From positions 174,074 through 238,073 of the forward strand of contig WTPW01000026.1 of NCBI GenBank assembly GCA_009809945.1: a DNA stretch of 64,000 bases, in the 5' to 3' direction. The number at the start of each line of letters is the position of its first letter. Position 1 is the first letter of the stretch. The position numbers and the translations under genes were made by a program. The notes below the pieces were generated by a model. It ran no database searches, had not been told where the DNA came from, and saw nothing but the letters and a program-made list of their open reading frames with translations. Shown piece by piece: positions 1 to 10,999 of this stretch. Source of the stretch: Gigaspora margarita (Eukaryota; Glomeromycota; Glomeromycetes; Diversisporales; Gigasporaceae).

Positions 1-85
1 AAAAAAAAAAAAAAAAAATCCGACCCGCCGACCGGAATTTTGAAACACCAGGTTATGCAAAACGAAAAATTAACTTTGCGTGGCC
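1..85. mobile_element. Right end of a Tourist-like (PIF/Harbinger) MITE
   Basis: The segment ends with the inverted-repeat sequence AACTTTGCGTGGCC followed by TAA. It matches the right half of the element at 2006-2125 almost base for base, including the poly-A run and the CCGACCCGCCGACC block. The left half lies outside the window. PIF/Harbinger and Tourist elements duplicate a 3-bp TWA target, which fits the TAA here. Confidence 0.75.
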
Positions 86-163
86 TAATTTGTACACTTA
101 ATGCTGAATTAAGCAATAATATGACTTATTAGCCAGGAAATAAAAAATTTGATATCGGCTACC

Positions 164-248
164 CGGTCAGCTAAGCCGTTATAGTCGACTACGTCGACTA
201 CGGCTATAGCTGATCGGCTAGCCGACTATTAGCTGACCGAACCCATCC
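164..248. repeat. Palindrome-rich hAT-like MITE end
   Basis: CGGTCAGCTAA at 164-174 is matched by TTAGCTGACCG at 229-239, with GTCGAC palindromes between them. The right end runs into CCATCCCTA, the reverse of a TAGGGATGG-type end resembling the TIR of the complete element at 34410-34568. A shorter relative lies near 5910-5955. No left terminus or target duplication was found. Confidence 0.4.
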
Positions 249-1574
249 CTACTCTGAAACTTATTATTTACTATTAATCAACCTAAACCAATTTTAGTTT
301 CATTGATTTTTTTTTTAGCTGTATCTACGTAATCTACATTGCATTTAAGTACATAAGATCTGATAACGTAATAATAAATAGATTTTCGGGACTATGAAAC
401 GCCGGAAGCAATGGGGCGACGAAACTTATTGGACCAAAAAAAAAGAAAAGAAAAGAAAGTACTGCAATTTGCTATAGAAATGACTGTCAAATGAACGCCA
501 GGAACGCAGTCATATGCATGCATTTAACGGGTTGTATGGTTTTCTATCTAGAATGGCGTGTAAACAAAATCCTGCGACAATGGAATTTNGTTACTGTGCT
601 ACATAGATTAACGTATAATGTTTGCATAACGAAATGCATGTTATCTGACACAACTAAGTTGGGTAAACAAAATCTTGCATTTTATTGGGCGGCGTTTGCG
701 CTGTGCTGTGCAACATGCTGCAAGATTTGATGGATGGACAAACCCAAATTGGTAATTGAATGAAAGCCTACCAATTAAATATATTAAAAAACGAAGTAGC
801 AAAAAAAGCTCTCAAAAGCCTACATTTTATAAAGAATAATCAAAAATAATCAATATTCATAGTCAACTCCAAACATCGCAAAATACTATGGCCACAAAAT
901 CTCAACTCTGAATATCAGTACGATTTGTTGTCGGGATTTTCTTTCATATAAATAAAATTATGGTATAATTATAGTATATTCTTTATTTGAAACAACTTTT
1001 AAAACGAAATAAATTACAGCACTTGATCATAATTTTTATGATTTGTTTTTATAATTAAAGATTCTACAGTATTTTTAAGTGAAAGAAAATTATATATTCC
1101 TGAATACTGTAAGCCAAAGACTGTTTTTAAATGAGAATTGGTTCAAATTTTGAATTTATGAAGCAAAATGATAAATATCATGAGTGAAAATAGTTATTTT
1201 TTTAGAACACAAATCTTATGCAGAATATAAAAATATGTACTACAAAATCAGCTTTACACTTTAAAACATAAGGAATAATAAATATTCAAATTGCAAATAT
1301 CGATAATAAATACTATGGTTAAATAATTAGCACTATGTTAATTCTTACAACATTTTGTGCTTTCATGTCTTATGATCTAAGTTAACATAAATGCGACACA
1401 CATTAAGCACATTTATCGTCAATTGCTTATTTAAAGTTGTAAAAATTAAAAGCGTACATAATCTGTAATTAATACCATGGTAGAATTTAACTAACTATTT
1501 CTTTTGGTTTTTTATTGCTGCATTGATTAATCTTCAACATGTCACGTGGTACCATTCGAAATTCTTTACCGTTT
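249..1574. other. AT-rich stretch without a recognisable gene
   Basis: A 79-codon open frame at 491-730 contains an N and resembles nothing I know. The surrounding sequence has A/T runs, several ATAAATA-type tracts and no convincing splice sites or repeats. Confidence 0.5.
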
Positions 1575-1612
1575 AACCGCGAAATAACGCACAGGGGCGT
1601 TATTTCTCGGTT
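1575..1612. repeat. Small hairpin, 16-bp arms
   Basis: AACCGCGAAATAACGC (1575-1590) and GCGTTATTTCTCGGTT (1597-1612) are inverted copies with one mismatch and a 6-base loop. The same arm motif recurs in the longer palindrome at 35164-35270, so this is probably a remnant of that MITE type. Confidence 0.6.
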
Positions 1613-1741
1613 ATAAGGGTAAGTTCATTTATGTTAGGGTTATGGCGTATGTTGGGTTAGGATCTCGGATCCTAATTTAAAATCGTTCAAGGAAAACTTT
1701 TAGGTAATGCGCAGAAGGTGTTTCTGTGTAAATTTTAGTTA

Positions 1742-1980
1742 GGCCACGCAAAGTTAATTTTTCGTTTTGCATAATCCGCCGACCCAATTTTTCCAAAAAA
1801 AATTTTTTTTTTTTTAAATTCCTATTGTGCCAATTATTCCATTTTTGCTATTTAATTTTTTTCTCTGGTGTCACCCGATGATGACCTTAATTTTCCGTAA
1901 TTACCCGATAGGCCCGATAAAAAATGACAAAATTTTCTGATTCCATGTTATGCAAACCGAAGAATCAACTTTGCGTGACC
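1742..1980. mobile_element. Tourist-like MITE, TTA target duplication
   Basis: The TIR starts GGCCACGCAAAGTTAATTTT on the left and ends in the matching TCAACTTTGCGTGACC on the right. TTA is present directly on both sides (1739-1741 and 1981-1983). The interior is A/T runs with no coding. The 3-bp TWA target and GG-type TIR are the PIF/Harbinger pattern. Confidence 0.75.
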
Positions 1981-2005
1981 TTAGATGTGAACATGAATTA
2001 ATTTA

Positions 2006-2020
2006 GGCCACGTAAAGTTA

Positions 2021-2055
<35 letters not shown>

Positions 2056-2125
2056 AATTCCGACCCGCCGACCAGAATTTTGAAACACCAGGTTATGCAA
2101 AACGAAAAATTAACTTTGCGTGGCC
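2006..2125. mobile_element. Short Tourist-like MITE, TTA target duplication
   Basis: GGCCACGTAAAGTTA on the left and TTAACTTTGCGTGGCC on the right are inverted, with TTA on both sides (2003-2005, 2126-2128). The centre is a long T run followed by an A run, which is itself foldback. It belongs to the same family as 1-85 and 1742-1980. Confidence 0.75.
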
Positions 2126-2889
2126 TTATAATCGATTTTGCACTTGTTTTGAGTTTTTCTGATGGCGTAACGTTCATTGGGTAGTTGCATAGATTATCAC
2201 AGCCAAACCTCACATTTGAGCGAAAGCTTACCATAGAATATACATAAATTTATATTTAATTCTTTATTAAGCATAGAATATCATTTTATAAATATTATCT
2301 ATATACAGGTATATGTAATGAAATGAAGTTCAAGAACTGAGAGTTTCGTGGATAGAATTAATTCTAGAATAATTTCCAGATAACTAATTTATACGCTCGT
2401 AGCATTTTCAAGAATACATATAATATTTATATTATCGTGATTAATAATACAAATTCATTTACTAATTACTGCCATTAATCATGCAAAACAGTCAAACTAA
2501 AAAGCTAAGCAAAATGTCTAAATTGAGGTTTATTGCTAAAAAAAATCTTAAAAGAATTACCAATAACCACCATTATTTTGTCAAGGAAGTAGTTAACATG
2601 GGTAAGTTGCACAATTTAAATCACATATGTATTGCAAACTACAGCAAATGTGGCAATGGTCGAAATGGCGAATAGTTACGCAGTAAAGAAAATCAGGCGA
2701 TAATAAAGTCTAGCAAATATTTGGTGATCAAAAAGATTTAATTACAAGGCGTACATAAAATCCTAGTTTATTTTAAAATCATTCTCATTATATTCTATAT
2801 TCTGTCTTACATGTCTTACATTATTTTGCATTAAAAAAAAATAAATTAGATATAATGAAGTAGTAATTACTATAGATTATTCGAGATAA
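2126..2889. other. Intergenic; possible first-exon-like ORF at 2481
   Basis: A plus-strand frame begins with ATG at 2481 and reads a lysine-rich peptide. Near 2600 the sequence ATGGGTAAGT gives a good splice-donor match. No downstream exon was found, so this may be chance. The rest is AT-rich with no repeat I can place. Confidence 0.25.
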
Positions 2890-3934
2890 TGAATTAGAGA
2901 CTGGAATCAATTTAGTTGACTAAAAAATTAATCAATTAGCTACAATGCTTAATCTATTAATTCGTCTAATAAACTGATTAAATCTTATAGTGAATCAAAT
3001 TTCAAAATTAATTCTTTCAATATAATGAATTTTAATAATCATGATCATTTTATTATGTCAAAGTGACTTAATTCGTCGAGTGAATAGTTCTGCATTGAAA
3101 ACGAAATTATGAACATTGTATTGCAATTACATGCTTCATATGGTTATTTAAAAGAAAGGCCCTAATATGATGGGAGTACCTTGTTTCAGTAAATGTCGTT
3201 ATAACCGAAAATATAATAGAATCACTATTTAATATATTATTTATGTAAATAAAAATCATGGTTTAATTTATAAACTATCGTTAATTATCCATTAATATGG
3301 GTTGCAGCCAATAACTACATGTAAGATAAACATTGTTTGTACGTACCCGTGGATCGGCTGCGATTATAATTAATTAGAAATTTTACATTTATAAAGTCAT
3401 AATAAAATTAAATAAAGTAAGATATCATATGAGATCATTACATTATTTTAGTTCAGGGTTGTGAAATAATGCTATGCAAAGGGATCTATTTCGTTTCCCT
3501 AGCAATTATTTTCTCGACTTCGACCCTTACCCTCAACCTTAAATCAGATAACCCTAATTCTAAATTTGTTTTCAGATTACAGAATTATGCCAAATTCCGT
3601 AAACATTAACCAAAGAAAGAAAGAATAAATAAATTATTGAATGATTAAATGAATGAACGAACAAATGAATGGTAAAACCAATTAACTTGTGCATTTTTTT
3701 TTATATCAATAATATTCTAATCAGTTATTAATCGTGTATCATGCAAAAACGCGTTATTCTTAAGTCCCACATTGATTTAATCACGTATCAATTTATTTGA
3801 CCTTGTTAGACTTTTATGTCTACCAGATGAGCGCCAAGTCTTTTATCGTTGTCGTAACATTTTATTTAAATTTTCATTCTATTTACTCAATTTATCCATA
3901 ACCTATACAAACAATTCCAAATAATTCAATCACT

Positions 3935-4650
3935 GATGAACAGTCTCAATGCATCCTTTGTTTTTTTTAAGCATATCAAATAATTTAATCCGAATCGTAT
4001 TCAATTTTCCATAGATAATATTAAGGTTAGGCTGTTAGGCACCCTACAAAAATTACAATTCTTTCCTTATTCTACATTTATGTAACTGATTAAAAGCACG
4101 AGTAATAATTGCAGAAAGCTAGTAGTGCTAGCACTACTAGAGCTAGAACTTAATAACGCCATCTTGGTTACCACCGAAAGATTTTCTTAATTTGACAAAG
4201 TCTGTTGGCAAAATAAGAGTGCGTCATGTGCTATTTACTTGAAATCCACATTTGTCGTTATTGGGTCGGGGCCTACATTTAATAATTATTGGGGCGTTTA
4301 AATTTAGTATGTTTATTGAACTAACAAAAAAAGGTATGTGTAATTCGGTAATATCTAATATATGGCCGGTTATATTTTCCTTATTTTTTTTTATGTACGC
4401 CCCTGATTCTTCTGCAATTTTTGAATTATTAAGATCGTTATCTTCAAAATATACAATTTCACTATATTCCGCGTTTTTGTAAAATAATATGAAAAAGGAT
4501 GAAGACTTTACATCCGAAAGAATAGGAACTTCGCATTTTGCAACATAAAAATACGTATTCAATCTAATAATTATTCTTTTTAATTTCATTAAATACATAT
4601 CTAGTTTAGTATAACAAAGTTCTAGATTATCCGAAAGTACGCGTATTTCC
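3935..4650. repeat. Left arm of a 0.7-kb inverted repeat
   Basis: Read in reverse, this arm matches 6185-6900. Landmarks found in both arms are the CATCCTTTG block, ATAATATTAAGGTTAGGC, AATAATTATT beside GGGTCGGGGCC, and GTACGCG with TTATCCGAAA at the inner edge. The spacer of about 1.5 kb holds the 5589-5831 MITE. The arms could be ends of a large element or an inverted duplication; no terminus or target duplication was seen. Confidence 0.65.
4224..4598 (-). CDS. Hypothetical 124-residue protein carried in the inverted arm
   Basis: This is the only sizeable open frame in the R/inverted-arm block. The protein begins MYLMKLKRIIIRLNTYFYV and continues with hydrophobic and charged stretches; there is no signal peptide, transmembrane segment or motif I recognise. 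The other arm holds a decayed counterpart at 6244-6640 on the opposite strand, starting MKLKRIITRLDTYFYV, with stops and frame changes after about 30 residues. Similarity at the protein start in both arms argues that this was once coding sequence rather than a chance frame. No function is offered. It may be the tail of a longer gene, since the frame starts near the inner edge of the arm. Confidence 0.35.
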   Translation of the reverse strand: MYLMKLKRIIIRLNTYFYVAKCEVPILSDVKSSSFFILFYKNAEYSEIVYFEDNDLNNSKIAEESGAYIKKNKENITGHILDITELHIPFFVSSINILNLNAPIIIKCRPRPNNDKCGFQVNST

Positions 4651-5588
4651 CGGGTATTATAATAGGATAATTAAAATAAATAACATTATTCAGGGCTTTT
4701 TTTTTCTTTTTAAAATCAAATAAATCATTATACAGTTTTCTCTTTTCCATTTTAGAAGCTAATCGACATAAACAACTTCGGTCGATTATTACTGAAAGTG
4801 GAAAAAGATCAGCCATAAGTATTGCACACAAGTTAAAGATAATTACTTATTACAGTACTAAAAAAATTAAATCACGCAATGAGACTACGCATAAACTAAA
4901 ATTAGGAAATTAACCGTCATATAAAGTATTTTATATGCCAGACTATTTGATTTACAAATTGATTATTTTACTTATCACCTCAATAGTTTCCGGTGTTTCA
5001 TGTCTATGAAAACCAATTCATTATCATCGTTATCAGATCTGTCTTGTACTTAAATGCAATGTAGATCCGGTATTGTGTATGTGATGCGTACACAAAAATA
5101 TTTCATAGAGAACAAAAAATGTTAAGTTCAGAAGTTGATTACATAATAATGTATCCATATTGTGCCGAAAGGTTTACCGATCTATTACTTCAAAAATCTC
5201 TAAAATGGAGTAAATTGATGTGAGTCGAATTTTTGGCCAGCTTGAATTAGCTAACAAAGCGAACACTAAACCATTTGAGGCACTATTGGACTATCAGGAA
5301 TGTAACCATAAACAAAGGTATTGATTTCGTATCACATTACACCAAAGGGAAATTTAACAAATGCTTGTCTAAATTTGTCTTCAGTGTAACATAAAGATGC
5401 ATATACGCATGACACAATGTGAGGTACCCCTTATGTCAAGAAAATTTCACTTCCAATGCGACACAGGATGCCAACCTTTCGCGTAACAAAATTCTCAAAT
5501 TTCAAAAAGATTAATAGTAAGATAGTAAACTTTTTTTAATATTATAATTAAAGTAATTAATAAGATTATAAAAGTTGAGAATTTCTAT

Positions 5589-5831
5589 TTGTACACTAGT
5601 GTATGAAACACGGGTATATTAATATCTCAAGATCCCGAATATAAATTAGCCTTTGAGGTTCTAACAAAAAATGTTCTTGGCAAAATTTTAACATAAACTA
5701 TAACCCTTTCCATCCCAAAGCTAACCCTTACCCTAACCTTAAATCGAGGTTAATTTTTGGTTAAAAATTTATATTTACATGGAGTTGCAAATTGATTAAT
5801 TAATACCCGTGTTTCATACACTAGTGTACAA
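5589..5831. mobile_element. 243-bp MITE with perfect 29-bp TIRs
   Basis: The first 29 bases (5589-5617) and last 29 bases (5803-5831) are exact reverse complements; the ends read TTGTACACTAGTGTATG. The interior includes a CCCTAA-like patch (about 5701-5745). Flanks give no clear target duplication. Exact arms suggest a relatively recent insertion. Confidence 0.75.
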
Positions 5832-5939
5832 TAAGTAATTTTCATAAAAGTTTTATTAAAAGATTTTTTTAGTACCAAAATCATTTGGGTCACTGGATCA
5901 CAATATACGGCTAACGGTCATAAAACGGTTAACCGAATC

Positions 5940-6142
5940 CATCCTTACTCAAAATCATGATATAAAACCTACTTCGGGGTTCAAACAAAAATATTCCTTG
6001 TCAAATGTTAGTATAAACTATAGACTTTTCAATTTTAAAGCCAACACTTACCCTATCCTTAAAATCAGGTAATTTTGGGGTTACGATTTATATGTAAAAC
6101 TGATTTGTAAATCATTTAATTAATTCATATACTAGTGTTTAG
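5940..6142. repeat. Degraded relative of the 5589-5831 MITE
   Basis: The interior follows the same order of blocks as 5630-5800 (AACAAAAAATATTCCT, then AAAGCCAACACTTACCCTA, then GGGGTTA). It ends with a weak copy of the right TIR, ATACTAGTGTTTAG. The left end is missing. Confidence 0.5.
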
Positions 6143-6184
6143 TTAGAAATTTTCTTATTTTAATTATCGTATTTTAAAAACTTA

Positions 6185-6900
6185 ATACTGTACGCGTGTT
6201 TTCGGATAATTTAGAACATGTCATGCTAAACTAGATATGTCAGTTGATGAAATTAAAAAGAATAATTACTAGATTGGATACGTATTTTTATGTTGTAAGG
6301 CGTGAAAATCCTATTCATATTATGCGAAGTATCCCCTTTTTCATATTATTTGATAAAACCACGGAAATAATAAATATAGTGAAGTTGTATATTCTAAAAG
6401 TAGCGACCTTAATAATTTTAAAAATTGCAGGGAATCACCGCGGGAGTGCATAAACTAAAAAATAAGGAACAAATAACAGACGTATAATATATTTACTGAA
6501 TTCATATATCTTTTTGCGTTAGTTCAATAAACATACTAAATTTAAGCGCCTCAACAATTATTAAATGTAGGCCCCAACCCAACAGAGACAAATATGAATT
6601 TCAAACAAATAGCATATGACGCACTGCTATTTGCCCAACAGGCTTTGTCAAATTAGAAAAATCTCATGGTGATATCAAAAAGATGACGTTAATTTCTATA
6701 ATTATTATTCGTGCTTTTTATCAGTTCATAAATAGCAGAGCAAGGAAATAAAATTATAAATTTATATGATGTCAACGGCCTAACCTTAATATTATCTATG
6801 GAAAAATACGATCTTGATCAAATGATTTGGTACGCTTAAAAAAACCAAAGGATGTTTTGAGACTGTCCACCAGTGATTGAAGTATATGAAGTTGTTCATC
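6185..6900. repeat. Right arm of the 0.7-kb inverted repeat
   Basis: Reverse complement of 3935-4650. It carries a broken copy (6244-6640, plus strand) of the 124-residue frame found in the left arm: the protein start is conserved, then stops and frame changes appear. Beyond the arm, 6900-7860 is AT-rich with no gene or repeat that I can identify. Confidence 0.6.
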
Positions 6901-8682
6901 TTTTTGTGTAATGATTATAAGTAATAATTATGTCCTGGGCAGTTGTGTACAAACAGAAATTTCATTGCTGATTATACGAAACTGCCCAGAATATTCTTTG
7001 AGGGGTAAAAAAAGATTATAACTTCAACTATATTGTTATATCATTAACTTTATACTGAAGCAAAAGTGGATTATTAAAATATTCTTTTCCATTTTTTTGA
7101 GCAATAAACAAATCTAACTTAAGATAATTTTTGAATTTGTCGATTATTTTTTAATTATTAAAAAAAAATAATAATAATAAAAAGTTTTTACGTTTAATTA
7201 CAATAAAATCTCGAAGTCGCTGGATTAAGCATTGTCTCAAGTTATGCCCGTGTTGAAATTAATTCGGGCAGTAATTTAAAAAATATACTGTACATAGCAA
7301 CGAAACTTACTAATAGGTTCTCAAAATTTTCATAGCCCTGTCAATTCATCAAGTTAGTGAAAATTATCTTTTATCCACTGATTATATAATTCGAATAGCC
7401 AACAAATTATGTACCAGCAAAATTGTAACTGATTTAATGTTAAGACGAATTTTGGTTGATTAGAGTAACATGTTGAAACAAAATATGGTTGGATAGACAT
7501 TGAATATCTTTATTATTTATAAATGTGACAAAGTGAACTAATACTGTAATAGGGATATTTGTCCCGTTTGCATAAATAAACTTAAAAGCGTGAATGCTAC
7601 CATACAAATATTATCATACACTTTACAATTAAATAATGGTGCTTAAACTGCTAAACTTGTGCTTATGTGTTTTAAATAGCTTGTTCTACTAGTAATTATT
7701 TGAAATATGACATATAAAGTAATTCGTTTTGCGTTACCAAAGCTTAAAAGTTCATAATATATTAAACATAGTAAAAGATGGGTTTATATGATTGATTTTG
7801 CCAATTAGAGATGCGATCTGAATATTGCCAATTTATTTTCTAATCAAATTATTATAAAGAATCCGCAAGTATCGTCACTGGTGCTTGGATCCGGGTTTTA
7901 AAACAGAGAATGAATTGATTTGAACTTTCATCTTATTCATAATATCATTGATTGTAGGTCGTTTCGTTGGATCAAGATTTTTACATTGGTATTAGTGTTT
8001 CGGGCGAAATTATATATTTCGCCCAGGCGAAATTTTCGAAATAGGGCGAAATATGTTTCGCCCCCGAAGCCTAAAATCCGATAATTCCGAAACTGGCGAA
8101 ACTGGCGAAATGTCCGAAATCTGGCGAAATGTCCGAAACCTGGCGAAATGTCCGAAAATTGGCGAAACCGAAACGTGGCGAAATTCCGAAATCTAATATT
8201 AGATATTTTATTGGAAAAAATACCTAGAGCGTAGTGAAATGGAGTATGAATTCAAATTTGGGGATGGTGTGGCATAATATTCACTTATCCGAATATCATA
8301 TATCCGTAACATGTGAATAGCAATAACGATAAATTATCATTTCCTTTATTTGTTAATTCTAATAAACTTATTTACTATTTATGTATTTTTATGTTGATAT
8401 TAGCATGACAGTGTTGTATAGTTATCTAATTAGGAAGTTTATTAATAGATCCTGCAAAAATTTTTCTTATAAGTTTTCTTATATAAAATTTTTTTAAAGA
8501 CATACCTCACAATTTGATTCTTCAATGTTGAAATAATTTGAGTTAAAGGATTAAAAGTAACATGTAATTGTTTTATTGATAGAAAATACTCTTAAATATT
8601 TTAAATTTTATAAATTTTATTGGATTTTATAATTTATCGCCATGGCGATGTATCACACCCTGGTCAGCCAATTATAATGCAG

Positions 8683-8860
8683 GATCAGGTGTAATGTGAA
8701 ATTGAAGCGATTACGATTTTTCTATAAAACCATATCTCGAGCTCTAACAAAAAAAATTCCTCTCGAAATTTTGGGTTAGAACTACTTTGCTAAAGTGCCC
8801 TACCCTAACCCTAAACTAACAAATTTATTTTATTGTTTTGATTTCACATTACACCAGATC
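8683..8860. mobile_element. MITE nested in the hAT-like element
   Basis: GATCAGGTGTAATGTGAAAT (8683-8702) is inverted at 8841-8860 with one mismatch. The centre has a CCCTAACCCTAAAC patch. Related ends may occur near 5325-5345 (TCACATTACACCA). No target duplication is evident. Confidence 0.65.
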
Positions 8861-9230
8861 TTATAGGTTAAAAATATCGCATAGGCGAAAAAATAAAAAA
8901 TTCAATTTTATTTTATATTTTTAAAATTTTATAAATTGTATTTTATATTAATATATATAAATGTAATTAAGTTTCTTCCTTTTATTTTAAATTAGTTTTT
9001 TTATCTTAACTATATGTAATTCAATAAATTTTAAATAAATATTTTATTAAATTATATTTTTTTTATTTTAAATATATGTAATACTATAAATTTTAAATTA
9101 ATATTTTGTTAAATTATATTTTTTTTATCTTAAATATATGTAATTATGTAAATTTTAAATAAATATTTTAAATTATATAAATTAAGTTATTTTACTATTA
9201 TTATTCTTCACATGTGTATTTCACATATTA

Positions 9231-10408
9231 CTGTCTTCCTCCTCTACAATCACCTCCTTTATAGTCACAACCTCTATATAATCACACAAATTTTAACAAC
9301 CATTTTTTTTATATATAAAATACCTTTATATAATCACAAATAGCTTATAATCACTATCACATTCTTTAGAAGATTTTTGATATTTTTTTATTAGTAAAAT
9401 ACTCTTATATAATCACAATATCATATATAAAAGACTAAATTTACTACTATAGATTCCCGAAAGTAAGCTATATTTTGTTATGCAAAAAATCAGAAGTTTG
9501 CTTATTTTGGATTAAATTTAGTTTTTAGTGATCGCAAGTAGTTGCTACATAGTGAAGTCCAAATTCTCTAAATAAATCGATTATAATCGCTTAAGTAAAC
9601 TTGTTCAGAAGAGCTAAATGCATATACTCTGAAATTTTTATCCAAATTGGAATATTTTTTATTATTTGACTTTTAATTTTTACGTTCGTCAAATATATTT
9701 TTTTAAAAAATTTTATTTTTATCATCGAACGTAAAAGTCAAAGTCAAATAATAAAATGTTCTTTAATTTTGCTAAAAATTTTACTGTATGTGTATTTTGA
9801 TCTTCTTAATAAGTTTACTTAGGTGATTATCATCGATTTACATAGTAAAATTTGGACTTTACTATGTAGTGACTATTATCGATCGTGGGAGTAGCTTATT
9901 TTCGAGTAAATAAGTTTTTGGGTTTTTTGGTCAAAACAAAGAAGTAGCTTATTTTCGGGAATCTATGGTAAGTAAATCGATTAACATATTAAGAAAGCTG
10001 TTTGACATGCAAATTATACATATTCTGGAATTTTGACAAACTTGACAAACTATTATTAATTTGTTTTTTTATTATATGTTGGACAAAAAAATAATTTTTT
10101 TTTTCGTCTAACATAAAGTAAAGAAATTAATTAATAAAAGTTCATCCAAATTATATAAACTTTTAGGATATGTGTAATTTGTTATTCCAAACAACTTTAC
10201 TTAATGCATAAAAGTTGATTTGCTTAGTACAATTTGGACTTTTATATGTAGCAACTATTTGTGATTATAATATTTACTTCTAAATAATCACATAATATAA
10301 ACCACAGTATTAAATGTGATTACATAGAGTAATTACTATATAATCACACCTTTTTATAATCACTATTTTTGCTGCAACCAACTGCGTGATTATAGAGGAG
10401 GAAGACAG
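9231..10408. mobile_element. TA-flanked MITE (Tc1/mariner-pogo type) nested in the hAT-like element
   Basis: Left end CTGTCTTCCTCC and right end GGAGGAAGACAG are inverted, with TA on both sides (9229-9230, 10409-10410). Subterminal ATAATCAC motifs recur at each end. It shares its end structure with the elements at 39672-40453 and 40466-42375. Its middle is occupied by the foldback element at 9447-9968. Confidence 0.8.
9447..9968. mobile_element. Foldback element, TA-flanked, third nesting level
   Basis: The ends are CTATAGATTCCCGAAAG and the inverted TTTTCGGGAATCTATGG, with TA at 9445-9446 and 9969-9970. Nearly the whole length is self-complementary: GTTGCTACATAGTGAAGTCC near the left pairs with ACTTTACTATGTAGTGAC near the right, down to a centre at about 9700. 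Decayed relatives lie at 13420-13579, 15480-15985, 38849-39000 and 58860-59065. Confidence 0.75.
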
Positions 10409-10999
10409 TACTATGTTTTGGCAAGCAAATTTGCTTGCGTGCTGTATTAAGATAGAGAAATTAAATGTTAGTAATTACAAAATAAATTATAAATTGACTT
10501 ATAATTTTGCATACAAGAAAAATAATACAACAATAGAAATCCAAAAAAAAAATCAAAAAAGTTTCGGAAATTTGCCATTTCAGTTTCGCCAGGTTTCGGA
10601 GGTTTCACCAGGTTTCGGAAATTTTGCCCATTTCGGAAATTTCAGAAATTTCAGAAATTTCAGATTTATTTCGCCTTTGGGAGCATTTCAGTTTCGCCTT
10701 TCAGATTTTGAAAATGTATTCCGCCTGAAACACTAATTGGTATGCTAAATAAACATGATGATCAAAAGTTTTTGGTATATAGTTCAGCTGCAAGTCATTG
10801 TATACTTTTGATATAAATTCTACAGCATTCTTACAATCACTGAACGGGGTTTGCCCAGTGAGTGCTCCACCATGATGACCCCGAAACTGAAAATATCTGA
10901 TGCTGGTGTATATTTTTGGCCTTGTAAAACCTCTGGAGGGATATATGGGATGATACCCCAATTTCATCATTTTCGATTTCGTCGAATGAAGAGGATAAG

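Larger units (their letters stand above)
2890..5570. repeat. R repeat, copy 1 (large segmental repeat)
   Basis: Parts of this block recur widely. 2890-3760 resembles 28980-29627 plus 30479-30790; 3460-5130 resembles 27840-28990; 5147-5570 resembles 25513-25850; and 4690-4980 resembles 20424-20572 plus 21592-21680 with an insertion between. The R-derived pieces at 20.4, 25.5 and 28.9-30.8 kb lie beside RepF copies, so R is part of a larger duplicated unit. Divergence between copies, with many indels, suggests considerable age. Confidence 0.7.
7993..10735. mobile_element. hAT-like element, 2.7 kb, 8-bp target duplication ATTGGTAT
   Basis: The ends are TAGTGTTTCGGGCG (left) and CGCCTGAAACACTA (right). 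ATTGGTAT flanks both sides (7985-7992 and 10736-10743), and the kinase frame resumes across it (AYQ then CKNLDP). Each end carries about 150 bp of subterminal repeats of GGCGAAATGTCCGAAA (8020-8195; inverted at 10560-10735). There is no transposase; the interior is filled by other inverted-repeat elements. The 8-bp duplication and TAGTG-type TIR are hAT hallmarks. Confidence 0.88.

Noticed and set aside
4252-4482. Plus-strand frame opposite the 124-residue ORF
   Set aside because: The minus-strand frame is longer and is the one whose start is conserved in the second arm.
10386-10736. Plus-strand frame of 116 codons
   Set aside because: Crosses the end of the TA element and the subterminal GGCGAAA repeats; phenylalanine-rich repeats reflect the DNA motif.
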